Origin: Geosporobacter ferrireducens
GTDB taxonomy: Bacteria; Bacillota; Clostridia; Peptostreptococcales; Thermotaleaceae
Direction: 5' to 3'
Length of the DNA stretch: 64,000 nucleotides
Assembly: GCF_001750685.1 (NCBI RefSeq)
Contig: NZ_CP017269.1
Span: forward strand, 744,001-808,000
Below, one piece after another: positions 8,765-16,891 of the stretch. Position 1 is the stretch's first letter. Every line of letters starts with the position of its first letter. A program made the position numbers and the translations under genes. Under the pieces are notes generated by a model. The model had not been told where the DNA came from. It did not search any database and saw nothing but the letters and a program-made list of their open reading frames with translations.

Positions 8765-8812
8765 GAAAAAAGCCCTCCCTGCGCCGTGAAAATCACGGAA
8801 CAAAGGAGGGCT
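8765..8812 (-). terminator. Nested-hairpin terminator after virD4
   Basis: Outer arms AGCCCTCC (8805-8812 on the minus strand) and GGAGGGCT (8771-8778), an inner hairpin CCGTG-AAAAT-CACGG, then TTTTTT. It overlaps the virD4 stop codon. The remaining gap to Maff2 (8648-8764) also has a small GGAGCC/GGCTCC hairpin at 8703-8716 but no ORF. Confidence 0.7.
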
Positions 8813-10580
8813 ACACTGCGGCTTCGCTGTCCTCAAACTCGTAAACCTCGTATTCCTCGTCGGGCTTAACTTTGAGACTGGTGGACAGAAAGCGTTCGAT
8901 AGAAAAGATATTTTTGGGATTGGCATCGGACAGGTATTTATAGTTCTTGTGCTGGGTGATGTCGTATTTGTCCGAGAAAAAAGGCCGGACACCGCGCAAT
9001 TGCAGGATGCACTTGGAGCCGTCCATCACCGCCAGCTCATCCAGCGCCATGAGCTCTCGGCCCAGCTTCTGATAATTCTGGCCGTAGGAGGGCGAATTTC
9101 CCTTGGTAATGCTGCTGTTGAGCATGTCAATAGTCTCTTTCCCAAGACTTTCGGTGAGATCTTTCAGAGTGGTTTTTTCCGAGCCGCCGAGGAAAATCCG
9201 GGTATCCATGTTGCCGATAATGGTTTCGGCATTGTCCTTATAGATGGCCTTTAACTGGCTCTGCGCCTGTAAAATGACGCAGGCGGAAATCTCCCGGCTC
9301 CGGATGGTGGCAATAAGCTTTTCAAACTTTGGAATCTGGCCGATGTTGGCAAACTCGTCCAGGAGGCAGCGTACATGCACCGGCAAGCGCCCGCCGTATT
9401 CGTTGTCCGCCTTATCACACAGGAGATTGAACATCTGGCTGTACAGGAGGGCGGCGATAAAGGAAAAGCTGTCGTCGGTGTCGGAAATAATGACGAACAG
9501 CGCGGTCTTGCGGTCACCCAGGGTGTCCAGCTCCATTTCGTCGTAGGCAATCAGCTCACGCATTTCCTTGATGTCGAAGGGAGCAAGCCGTGCTCCGCAG
9601 GAAATGAGGATGGATTTCGCCGTCTTTCCCGCCGCCAATTTGTACTTCTTATATTGCCTCACGGCGAAATGCTGGGGCTCCCGTTCCTCCAGCGCGTCAA
9701 ATATGAAATCCACGGCATTTTTAAATGATTCGTCATCCTCCCGGACCTCCATGGCGTTAATCATTTCCACCAGCGTATTGAGGTTGCGTTCCTCGTCGGG
9801 TGCCTCATAGTGGATGTAGCCGATTAAAGCGCAATACAAAAGTGTTTCGGCTTTCACCCAGAAGTCCTCACCGGATTTGCCCTCCCCCTTGGTATTGGCA
9901 ATCAAGGCCGTGACCAGCTTTAAAATATCCTTTTCCGAACGGATATAGGCAAATGGATTGTAGTGCATGGACTTTTTAAAGTCGATGGTATTGAGAATTT
10001 TGATGCGGTAGCCGTTTTTTTGCAGGAGCCTCCCGCACTCCAGAATGAGGGTGCCCTTGGGGTCGGTAATGACATAGGAGCTGTGGAGCTGCATGAGATT
10101 CGGCTTCAACCAGAATCTCGTCTTGCCGGAGCCGGAACCGCCCACAATCATCACGTTCTTATTCCGGGCGTACTTGGGCTTTTTCGGTCGGCTGTTCATG
10201 GTCAGCCCCTCGGTGGCTGTTAAAATGATGTTCTGCTCCGGCTTTTCATCCATGTAGGGCTTGATATCGGCTGGCGTCCCCCAGCGGGCGGAGCCGTATT
10301 CCCTGTCTTTACGCCACTTTCTGGCATTTTTCTTTTTGAAATACACCGTGGCATAGACAGCAGCGGCTCCGGCAGCACCTGCCAGCAGGTCATGGGGATG
10401 AAGAGAGGGTAACGGCTTTGCCATTACAGCATCCAGTATGCCGATCCCGTAAATCAGCTTATCCAGCGCATCCTCTCCTGGAGCCAGCCGCCAGGCTTCC
10501 CCCAGCTTATCCGCAAACCAGAACACCGGTACATAGGGCAGGTTGGGAAGGACATATTTTCTCAAATTGTCGGTATTCAT
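8811..10580 (-). CDS. virD4: VirD4-like conjugal transfer coupling ATPase (CD1115 type)
   Basis: This is the type IV coupling protein that hands the relaxase-DNA complex to the secretion channel. Of 589 residues, the N-terminus has a hydrophobic segment near 65-80 (LLAGAAGAAAVYATVYF). The motor domain has Walker A GGSGSGKTRFW (about 146) and Walker B LLDEFANIG (about 410), followed by the conserved QSQLKAIY and the TraG-like end. The C-terminus is acidic (EYEVYEFEDSEAAV). It starts at ATG 10580 and overlaps the pcfB stop by 4 bp (ATGA), a sign of translational coupling. Length and motifs are complete. Confidence 0.93.
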   Translation of the reverse strand: MNTDNLRKYVLPNLPYVPVFWFADKLGEAWRLAPGEDALDKLIYGIGILDAVMAKPLPSLHPHDLLAGAAGAAAVYATVYFKKKNARKWRKDREYGSARWGTPADIKPYMDEKPEQNIILTATEGLTMNSRPKKPKYARNKNVMIVGGSGSGKTRFWLKPNLMQLHSSYVITDPKGTLILECGRLLQKNGYRIKILNTIDFKKSMHYNPFAYIRSEKDILKLVTALIANTKGEGKSGEDFWVKAETLLYCALIGYIHYEAPDEERNLNTLVEMINAMEVREDDESFKNAVDFIFDALEEREPQHFAVRQYKKYKLAAGKTAKSILISCGARLAPFDIKEMRELIAYDEMELDTLGDRKTALFVIISDTDDSFSFIAALLYSQMFNLLCDKADNEYGGRLPVHVRCLLDEFANIGQIPKFEKLIATIRSREISACVILQAQSQLKAIYKDNAETIIGNMDTRIFLGGSEKTTLKDLTESLGKETIDMLNSSITKGNSPSYGQNYQKLGRELMALDELAVMDGSKCILQLRGVRPFFSDKYDITQHKNYKYLSDANPKNIFSIERFLSTSLKVKPDEEYEVYEFEDSEAAV

Positions 10581-11053
10581 CGCTCGTGTCCCCCCCGGTC
10601 TTTGTTTTTCACGCGGTCGATCACCGTGTTCTTGATAAGCTCCTTGAACCTGTTCAGCTGTGCCAGCACGGAGGGTTTGGCGGCATTCCTTTTCAGTGTC
10701 TTGGCGCTGAACTCCGAAAAAGCGGCGGTCATGGCGTCAGCATCGCGGGCTTTGAAGAATACCAGCCATTTGGGGGGCGTTGAGACAGCATCCCTTTTTA
10801 GAGCGTAGTCAATGCCGTATTTACGGGCATAGGGCTCAAAGCTTTTGATATTCTGATCGGTGATCTCGATATTGGAAATTCCGGCGTTCTGCTTGGCAAG
10901 CTGCTTTAGCGTTTGTTTGCCGCGAGGGGGTGCGTCCCTGGCCTGCTTCATTCTGCGAAGCGCTGCATTCATGGCCCTTGCCAGCAGCCTTCCGGTCAGC
11001 CTTGTGCCTCTTACGGTCAGCGCTACGGTTTTTTCATTGACATGTTCCTGCAT
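10577..11053 (-). CDS. pcfB: PcfB family (DUF3801) protein
   Basis: A 158-residue cytoplasmic protein, rich in Lys, Arg and Ala, with conserved blocks near NAALRRMKQA (about 30), ISNIEITDQNIKSFEPYARKYG (about 55-75) and KWLVFFKARDADAMTAAF (about 93-110). PcfB proteins of plasmid pCF10 and related elements help recruit the relaxosome to the coupling protein, and the gene lies immediately before virD4 here too. GGAGTTTGAG precedes ATG 11053. It is coupled to virD4 by a 4-bp overlap. Confidence 0.85.
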   Translation of the reverse strand: MQEHVNEKTVALTVRGTRLTGRLLARAMNAALRRMKQARDAPPRGKQTLKQLAKQNAGISNIEITDQNIKSFEPYARKYGIDYALKRDAVSTPPKWLVFFKARDADAMTAAFSEFSAKTLKRNAAKPSVLAQLNRFKELIKNTVIDRVKNKDRGGHER

Positions 11054-11133
11054 CTCTCAAACTCCTTTCCTCGTAAATTTTGCGTCCTGTAAGTAGGCTG
11101 AAAAAAACAGCAGCCCCTGTTGTGAGGGCGGTG

Positions 11134-11910
11134 TTACAGGCCGGCAGCATTAAAATCCTCCATCAGGGGAATAATGCCGTTTTCTTTCAGTGTTTTGTAC
11201 AAAAACAGGCGGCCTGCCTGTGTCCAGTAGGTGTGCATGACGCTTCTTTCTTCGTTGACATGATAGGTTCTTGAACAGGTGTATCCCTTTCCGGCAAGGC
11301 CCTGATACAAAAGCCAGGTGCCGCCCAGCTTGAACTGGATGCCCAGATCATGCAGAAGCCGGTTGAAGGACACTGCCGTCATACCGTAATCCTTGGCAAT
11401 GACGCTGACCTGTACGGCATTTTTGCTTTGCAGGATGAGGTCGTAATACCGCGCCTTGGGTGCAAGGGCTTCGATATGCTCTCTTAAAACAGTGTTTTCC
11501 TCCCGCTCCGCAAGCAGCTTGTTCAAAAGCTCAGAGGTAAATTCGGAGCTCTGGAGCATTTTTTCAAGGGTTTCCCCGGTGATATAGGCCCCGTGCCTGC
11601 GGATGGAGGGAAGCACTTCGCTTGTCACCCAGCGCTTGAACTTTTTTGCCTGGGGAAGCTTGCTGGAGAGGATGAGGCTGTATAAGCCGGATTCGTTGAT
11701 GACGGTCATGTTGCGGTTTTGGCTGCCGTCGTGAATTGCGACATCAGCTTTATCTTCCTCATCCACATGCTTCTTTAACGCGTCGCGGGTATTCCGGTAA
11801 TTCAAAATGTCCGCCACATCCTTACCCACAAACCACGGCTGGCCGTCCATCTCCAGAACCCGTACTTTGCCAAACTCCTCGTTCTCAAATACTTGCAGTT
11901 TTTTTTCCAC
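11134..11910 (-). CDS. Phage-type antirepressor (BRO N-terminal plus KilAC domain)
   Basis: A 258-residue protein. Residues 1-110 form a BRO-N/Bro domain (GKVRVLEMDGQPWFVGKDVA and INESGLYSLILSS). Residues 115-150 are a helical linker. The C-terminal about 110 residues are a KilAC/ANT-like DNA-binding domain (SVIAKDYGMTAVSFNRLLHD and GTWLLYQGL). Such proteins counter repressors of phages and mobile elements. Here it lies between the toprim gene and pcfB in the transfer operon and may help switch transfer on. The start has GAAAGGAGCGCAG upstream. Confidence 0.85.
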   Translation of the reverse strand: MEKKLQVFENEEFGKVRVLEMDGQPWFVGKDVADILNYRNTRDALKKHVDEEDKADVAIHDGSQNRNMTVINESGLYSLILSSKLPQAKKFKRWVTSEVLPSIRRHGAYITGETLEKMLQSSEFTSELLNKLLAEREENTVLREHIEALAPKARYYDLILQSKNAVQVSVIAKDYGMTAVSFNRLLHDLGIQFKLGGTWLLYQGLAGKGYTCSRTYHVNEERSVMHTYWTQAGRLFLYKTLKENGIIPLMEDFNAAGL

Positions 11911-11931
11911 TTTTCTGCGCTCCTTTCGTTA

Positions 11932-12915
11932 TTAAATAAAAAGCGCCGCCCGGTTCGGACGCCTTCTTTGCTCCTGTTCCTTTTGTTCCCGGATCGACGC
12001 CAGCAGCGTATCGTTGTAATCCTTGCCTACAGGCGGAGGGGAAACGGTAATGCAAAGTGTCCGGTCACGGAGCATTTCATCTTCATAGACCGCCGCTTTG
12101 ATTTTTTCAATGGCTTCCAGACCGGCTTTGTCATTATCCAGCCCCAACACGATATGGTTTACCTGCGGATGCTGCTGTAAGAATTGCAGCAGCGCCAGAG
12201 GGGAAACGCCGCCTAATGAAAGGTAGTGGCGGCCTTCCCAGCCGGCATCCTTCCTCTTTTGCAGTGTCGCCATGGATAGGGTGTCAATAGGAGCCTCAGC
12301 CACCATTACAATTTCGCCGGGTGGAGCGCAAGCTGGAAGCAGGAAGCCAAACCGTTTATCGCTGCCCTTGATATCCTGCCGGAAACCGCTGGTGATGCCG
12401 CGTACACAGGCGAACCGCGCCTTGCCGTTTTTATCCTTTTGCCCGACAAACACGCAATTGTGATGCTTTCGCCCCTCATACAGCGTTCCGGCTTCCACGC
12501 ACCGTTTAAGAATGTCCCGGTCAATGCCCCGGCTTAACAGGTAAGCAATGGCGCGGTCATTGTTGATGCTTTTTGCAGGCAAGACAAAAGGTTTAGCTTT
12601 TTTCGGCGGCGGTGGCTTCGCCGTGCTGGACGGAATAGAAGGCGGCGGCCCGGTACTGGCATCGTAAGCCAGGAGTTGTACCGCTTCCGTAAATTCCATA
12701 CCCCGTACCTTGACAAGGTAGTTCAGCGCAGTTGTGCCTCCAAAGCCACGGCTGTGCCAATGCCATTTGCCGTTGGATACAGTCAGGCTGTCATGGTCGC
12801 GCAGGCGGTATTCATGTCCGGTCTTTTTAAGATTATGAGGCTCATTGGCAAGCAGATAATCCAGAAGATCCACCTGCTTGGCCCGCGCAATCTGTTCCTC
12901 CGTTACCCACGGCAT
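11932..12915 (-). CDS. DUF3991 and toprim domain protein (primase-like)
   Basis: A 327-residue protein. The N-terminus (about 1-75) resembles a CHC2-like primase zinc-binding fold but shows no clear Cys set; it contains YRLRDHDSLTV and WHWHSRGFGG. A DUF3991 region (about 120-180) and a toprim domain (about 205-300) follow, with VMVAEAPIDTLS and HIVLGLDNDKAG holding the acidic metal residues. It probably acts on transferred or replicating element DNA. ATG 12915 is chosen because AAAGGAGA lies ten bases before it; the frame itself is open further up into IS sequence. An IS4-type element now sits 32 bp upstream, cutting this gene off from its former upstream neighbour. Confidence 0.8.
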   Translation of the reverse strand: MPWVTEEQIARAKQVDLLDYLLANEPHNLKKTGHEYRLRDHDSLTVSNGKWHWHSRGFGGTTALNYLVKVRGMEFTEAVQLLAYDASTGPPPSIPSSTAKPPPPKKAKPFVLPAKSINNDRAIAYLLSRGIDRDILKRCVEAGTLYEGRKHHNCVFVGQKDKNGKARFACVRGITSGFRQDIKGSDKRFGFLLPACAPPGEIVMVAEAPIDTLSMATLQKRKDAGWEGRHYLSLGGVSPLALLQFLQQHPQVNHIVLGLDNDKAGLEAIEKIKAAVYEDEMLRDRTLCITVSPPPVGKDYNDTLLASIREQKEQEQRRRPNRAALFI

Positions 12916-12935
12916 GGCGGCGTCTCCTTTCCGGC

Positions 12936-12946
12936 AATACGGTTCA
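12936..12946. repeat. Left target-site duplication of the IS
   Basis: AATACGGTTCA here is repeated exactly at 14756-14766 on the other side of the IS. The next base (T) is shared too but can be counted as the element end. Confidence 0.85.
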
Positions 12947-13006
12947 TAGTTAATTGCTAAACCCCAAAAGCCGCTAATATTCAGCGTCTTCAAGGGTAGT
13001 TATCTA

Positions 13007-13078
13007 TATAACTCCTCACTTAATTGTGGTAAAATGTAGTTACTAAGTTACATAATCACAAAAAAGTAAGGAGTTATA
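13007..13078 (+). promoter_or_regulatory. Hairpin that can mask the transposase ribosome binding site
   Basis: Arms at 13007-13021 and 13064-13078 pair over 15 bp with one G-T pair. The right arm contains the AAGGAG ribosome binding site of the transposase. A possible internal promoter with -10 CATAAT (13051-13056) lies in the loop, so a transcript from it would lack the left arm. Read-through messages from outside would fold over the ribosome binding site. The promoter is weakly supported because the -35 box is unclear. Confidence 0.55.
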
Positions 13079-13083
13079 AACTA

Positions 13084-14547
13084 ATGATTAAACCGAAACA
13101 GCTATCACTCAATAATATTTACGCAGGCTGCCTCGAATCCTTTGAAAACGACAAACCCAAATTCCTTTCTATGTTGGAAGAACACCTTGATATTGATGCC
13201 CTTATCCCATTGAGTTTCAAAATGCATTTCAGAAATCACACGGGAAGACCCCGTGAATACTCTCTAAGCACATTTGTTCTTTCTCTCATTATCCAGCGCA
13301 TATTCAGCATCCACACCGACAACCTTCTGATTGTATTTCTCACATATTCACGGGAGCTCCGCGAATTCTGTGGCTTTGATAAGGTCCCGGATGCATCAAA
13401 GTTCACACGCTTTAAACAGGATTTTAAAGACGACCTCAAAACTATGTTTGACGCCCTTGTCGACCTTACCGAACCAATCTGTCAAGACATAGACAGTAAG
13501 CTTGCGTCCATGACTATCTTCGATACCTCTGGTATTGAAGCGTATGTTCAGGAAAACAATCCCAAGTTCATCAACGCTTTAATTAAAAGGTTGAAGGCAT
13601 GGAAAGCCGCAAAGGGACTTGATGCTTCCTATGATCCGTATAAAGCAGCATATGGTTCGATGCCAACTCACGCCGAAGCTGACCCTGCCATCAAGCAAAT
13701 GTATATCAATGGTCACTTCTGCTATTCCTACAAATTCGGCATGATTACTAACGGACTCGGTATTGTTCGGGATCTTAATTTTTACGATGAAAATTACTAC
13801 CTTGAGCATCCCGAAATTCAAGTTTCCAAGAAAGATGATTCTCCGGATGAAGATAAATCGTTGGCAGATTCCAAGGCACTTCTGCCAACCCTACGGGGTT
13901 TCTTTGAGAAACACCCTTTGATAAAGCCATCCGTATTTCTTGGTGATTCCGCATTTGATTCCATCGATATCTATAATGAGCTGCTTGGCAAAGATGGTCT
14001 TGGTTTTAACAAAGCATTTATCCCGCTTAATTCCGCACATGGTTTAAAATATCCGGATTGCCCGATTAATGAAGATGGAGTGCCATGCTGTCCGAACGAT
14101 TCTACACTTCCAATGAAGCCCGAAACAAGTGACTCGCATCTTCGCTGCGGTATGCCTACCCTCAAGTTTGTCTGTCCTATGATGTCCTGGGTAAAATGCG
14201 AGGATGGAAAATACAGACGTCGCACTTCTTGTGAAAACCCTTGTACCGATTCCCCCTGCGGTCGTATGTTCTATGTCTATCCAGAAAAAAATCTTCGTAC
14301 CTTCCCCGGAACCGTTCGTGGAACCGAAGAATGGGACGATACCTACAAAATACGCGTGACCGTCGAGAAATCCATCAACCACTTTAAAGACAGTTTCTGC
14401 GTCGCAGGGCGAAAAACAAGAAATGCTCTTACCTCGGAAGCTGATTTGTATTTGGCAGGCATTACTCAGCTTGTTACTGTGCTTCTTGCTGATAGCATAC
14501 ACCAACATAAATACATACGAAGCATCAAACCCTTGATTTCAGCATAG
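13084..14547 (+). CDS. IS4-family DDE transposase
   Basis: A 487-residue transposase. The N-terminal region (about 40-130) is the usual helical DNA-binding part. The catalytic triad can be placed at D147 (TIFDTSG), D288 (LGDSAFDS) and E428. The IS4 YREK signature, Y-(2)-R-(3)-E-(6)-K, is met exactly at Y421, R424, E428 and K435. A Cys-rich insert lies between D288 and E428 (about residues 330-410), before the YREK block. AAGGAG sits ten bases before ATG 13084. The gene is full length with no frameshift, so the element is potentially active. Confidence 0.92.
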   Translation: MIKPKQLSLNNIYAGCLESFENDKPKFLSMLEEHLDIDALIPLSFKMHFRNHTGRPREYSLSTFVLSLIIQRIFSIHTDNLLIVFLTYSRELREFCGFDKVPDASKFTRFKQDFKDDLKTMFDALVDLTEPICQDIDSKLASMTIFDTSGIEAYVQENNPKFINALIKRLKAWKAAKGLDASYDPYKAAYGSMPTHAEADPAIKQMYINGHFCYSYKFGMITNGLGIVRDLNFYDENYYLEHPEIQVSKKDDSPDEDKSLADSKALLPTLRGFFEKHPLIKPSVFLGDSAFDSIDIYNELLGKDGLGFNKAFIPLNSAHGLKYPDCPINEDGVPCCPNDSTLPMKPETSDSHLRCGMPTLKFVCPMMSWVKCEDGKYRRRTSCENPCTDSPCGRMFYVYPEKNLRTFPGTVRGTEEWDDTYKIRVTVEKSINHFKDSFCVAGRKTRNALTSEADLYLAGITQLVTVLLADSIHQHKYIRSIKPLISA

Positions 14548-14752
14548 CAGTATTTAAATACGTCATGCCGACTTCTGCATGCCACTTTAATATGGGTTTA
14601 TTTCTACATGCATTCATGCTGAATTAGGATAGTTATCCACAGCTTTTGTTTGTCGTTATTCTCTTTTCAATGTCCACTGCTGCGTCTGCGTCCGCAGCTT
14701 TACTATAATTTGGTATTTATGGTTCTCTTTTTTTTAAGAGTTTCGCAATTAC

Positions 14753-14935
14753 CTAAATACGGTTCATTTCGGTTTTCAGACAGGTGCCGTCGCTGAACCG
14801 GCAGAGGAAGCCGTGGTTTGGATAGGGGCAGCCGTCGCATAGTGCTTCCCGTTCGGTGCAGTATACGCGGTCATCGTTATATCCTAAAGGCTCCCGCTTC
14901 GGGGTATAGAGCGGGCTGCCGTTCTTTCTGTTCAT
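14753..14935 (-). CDS. Small Cys-rich element protein, C-terminus cut by IS insertion
   Basis: A 60-residue protein with five Cys (YCTEREALCDGCPYP, FLCRFSDGTCLK), which may bind a metal. It starts at ATG 14935 after GGGAGGAA. The last codons are the target duplication of the IS, and the IS supplies the stop codon TAG. If the IS and one copy of the repeat are removed, the frame continues with ten more residues (AGKETPPCRG) and ends at 12903-12905, overlapping the start of the toprim gene by 13 bp. So the original protein had 70 residues and was coupled to the toprim gene. Function unknown. Confidence 0.7.
   Translation of the reverse strand: MNRKNGSPLYTPKREPLGYNDDRVYCTEREALCDGCPYPNHGFLCRFSDGTCLKTEMNRI
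14756..14766. repeat. Right target-site duplication of the IS
   Basis: AATACGGTTCA, identical to 12936-12946. Here it forms the last codons of the truncated small ORF (MNRI on the minus strand). Confidence 0.85.
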
Positions 14936-14975
14936 TGGAAAAATTCCTCCCTTCGTGTTGTTTTTCTATGGTGGC

Positions 14976-15030
14976 AAAGCAAAAAACGGGGCGCTCGCCA
15001 ATCATTGACGAACGCCCCGTTTTTTGCTTT
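14976..15030 (-). terminator. Strong bidirectional terminator after parB
   Basis: An 18-bp stem, AAAGCAAAAAACGGGGCG against CGCCCCGTTTTTTGCTTT, with A/T-rich outer ends that can serve both strands. It separates parAB from the small Cys-rich ORF. Confidence 0.8.
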
Positions 15031-15043
15031 GTCTGTTATTCAA

Positions 15044-15949
15044 TTAACTTACCGCCTGCCTTTTGTGCCAGCTTTCCAACAGTCCCACAATAACTTTTTC
15101 CATCTGCTTTGGCGTATAGTCCTGGGGGAAATATTGTTTAAGGCGGCTTCCCGTCAATGTGACCTTGACAGATTCCTTTTTTTCCTCTGCCAAAATGGAA
15201 TCAATCATTTCGAGGGTCAGCTCCCCCGACTGGCTGTGTTTTTTGAGCCTTTGCGCCTGCGGCAGAGACGGCGTGGCTTCATACTTCGCCATTGCGTCCA
15301 TCAGGCTTGACTGCTCCTTACGGCTGAGATAGGACAGCTCCACGGCGGGATTCAAGGCAATTTTCTTCGCGTCCACCAGGTCAATCAGCCCGGGCACAAG
15401 CTCCGTCAGCCGGATCAGCCGGTAAATTTGGCTTTTACTTTCTCCGGACTGCTTGGAGACAACCGTTACGGATAATGTACCGATATCAATTCCATCCACC
15501 ACGATACCACGGTGCTTTAAAGCCTCCAGCTTCATACGGTAGGCCCATGCCTTTTCGCTGGGCAGCAGGCTTTCCCGCTGCTCCAGATTGGTATCTACCA
15601 TAAAAATAACCGCTTCATCATCATCCATTTCGCGCACAATAACCGGCATGGTCTCTTTTCCGGCGAGTTCACTGGCAAGTTTACGCCGGTTGCCCGCGAC
15701 AAGCTCATAATTGCCGTCAGCGCGGGGACGGGCAAGACCGGGGACAAGGACGCCGTATTTCTTGACGCTTTCGGCAGTTTTCTTCATAGCCTCATCGTTT
15801 CGCACCTGAAACGGATGAAATTCAGGGGGATATAGTTTGCCAAGCGGCATTTCTACCACCCTCTCAGCATTTGCTTCTGTTACGGTATCGCTTATATGGA
15901 AAATATCATCATAACTGGCAAGTGCCAGAGAGCCTTTTGTTTTAGCCAA
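15044..15949 (-). CDS. ParB/Spo0J-type partition protein of the element
   Basis: A 301-residue protein. The N-terminal ParB nuclease-like/CTPase domain (about 30-125) has YPPEFHPFQVRNDE, GLARPRADGNYELVAGNRR and a following EMDDDEAV. A helix-turn-helix region covers about 150-230 (SVTVVSKQSGESKSQIYRLIRL). The C-terminal 70 residues are basic. With ParA it should stabilise the excised circular element or act in regulation. It starts 8 bp inside the parA stop region, so the two are translationally coupled. No clear parS site is identified. Confidence 0.88.
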   Translation of the reverse strand: MAKTKGSLALASYDDIFHISDTVTEANAERVVEMPLGKLYPPEFHPFQVRNDEAMKKTAESVKKYGVLVPGLARPRADGNYELVAGNRRKLASELAGKETMPVIVREMDDDEAVIFMVDTNLEQRESLLPSEKAWAYRMKLEALKHRGIVVDGIDIGTLSVTVVSKQSGESKSQIYRLIRLTELVPGLIDLVDAKKIALNPAVELSYLSRKEQSSLMDAMAKYEATPSLPQAQRLKKHSQSGELTLEMIDSILAEEKKESVKVTLTGSRLKQYFPQDYTPKQMEKVIVGLLESWHKRQAVS

Positions 15950-16721
15950 CGGAAAGCACCTCCCTTGTCAGGGTCTCATATGCCGCCGCTACTTTTCCGC
16001 GTGGGTCATAGGTATAGATACTTTTTCCGGTTTTGCTGATTTCGGAAGCCCGAACCGACCGTGGAATATGGCTGAACATATGGAGCCTGCTTCCGTAAGC
16101 CTCATTGAGGGATTCTATGATTTCTTTTGCGTCGTTTGTCCGTTCATCCACCATTGTAGGCAGGATGCCCCCGATTTCAAGGTGGGGATTGATCTGCCTG
16201 TGTACTCTTGCGATGGTTTTCAGCAGCAGCTCCAGCCCTTTTGCGGGCAGGTATTCAGCCTGCACAGGAATCAGGACAGAATCCACCGCTGCCAGTGCGT
16301 TGACGGTCAACATCCCCAGGGATGGAGATGTGTCCAGAAGAATATGGTCATACAGGTGCTTTATAGTTTCAAGATATTGACGTAAAATGGTTTCACGGCT
16401 CATGGCGTTTACCAGGGAGATTTCCACACCGGAAAGCTCAATGCTGGCGGGCATAAGGTCAACGCCTTCCGCATGATGGATAATCCCCGCTGTAGGAGGC
16501 AGGGGATTATCCTCTATAATTCCACTCATAACTGTTGCCAGTGTTACGGGAATTACGTCCGGCTTTGGAAAGCCGAGACTGATGGTGAGCGACGCCTGCG
16601 GGTCGATATCGATTACCAGGACCTTTTTGCCCTGCCGGGCAAGCCCGATTCCGAGACTGGCGGTCGTAACTGACTTTCCGACTCCGCCTTTTTGATTGGA
16701 TATGCTTATAACGGTTGCCAT
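15942..16721 (-). CDS. ParA/Soj-type partition ATPase of the element
   Basis: A 259-residue P-loop ATPase of the ParA/MinD family, with the deviant Walker A KGGVGKS (about residues 10-16), switch region VIDIDPQAS (about 38) and Walker B-like ILLDTSPSLG (about 125). ATG 16721 is chosen because GGAAAGGAAGG lies just upstream and the Walker A motif falls at the expected distance; the frame is open further to 16835. It heads the element's minus-strand genes and is the last intact element gene before the rRNA operon. Confidence 0.9.
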   Translation of the reverse strand: MATVISISNQKGGVGKSVTTASLGIGLARQGKKVLVIDIDPQASLTISLGFPKPDVIPVTLATVMSGIIEDNPLPPTAGIIHHAEGVDLMPASIELSGVEISLVNAMSRETILRQYLETIKHLYDHILLDTSPSLGMLTVNALAAVDSVLIPVQAEYLPAKGLELLLKTIARVHRQINPHLEIGGILPTMVDERTNDAKEIIESLNEAYGSRLHMFSHIPRSVRASEISKTGKSIYTYDPRGKVAAAYETLTREVLSVG

Positions 16722-16767
16722 ACAGTATACCTTCCTTTCCCAAATGTTTTCGGTGCTAACATAACAA

Positions 16768-16870
16768 ACGGTTTTTCCGTGTGGTTTTTTCGTTAGCTTT
16801 TCATGTGGAAAAAGAATGAAAAAGAATAACGACAAACCCTGAAAACCCTTTATTAATGCGGTTTTACCGT
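16768..16870. promoter_or_regulatory. Two similar palindromes upstream of parA (candidate operators)
   Basis: ACGG-TTTTT-CCGT at 16768-16780 and GCGGT-TTT-ACCGT at 16858-16870 share the form CGGTTTT-CCG and lie about 90 bp apart in front of parA. They could be operator or partition sites. No protein-binding evidence exists. The rest of 16722-16890 has no gene. Confidence 0.35.
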
Positions 16871-16891
16871 TTCGTCGTTATTATACTATAT

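Larger units (their letters stand above)
12947..14755 (+). mobile_element. IS4-family insertion sequence, complete, about 1.81 kb
   Basis: The element is bounded by imperfect inverted repeats: TAGTTAATTGCTAAAC at the left end and TAGGTAATTGCGAAAC read inward from the right end (14 of 16 match). It is flanked by an 11-bp direct repeat. It holds one transposase gene on the plus strand. An 11-bp duplication and the YREK signature in the transposase both fit the IS4 family. It lies against the direction of the conjugative operon, and its base composition differs from both the element and the host. Confidence 0.88.
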
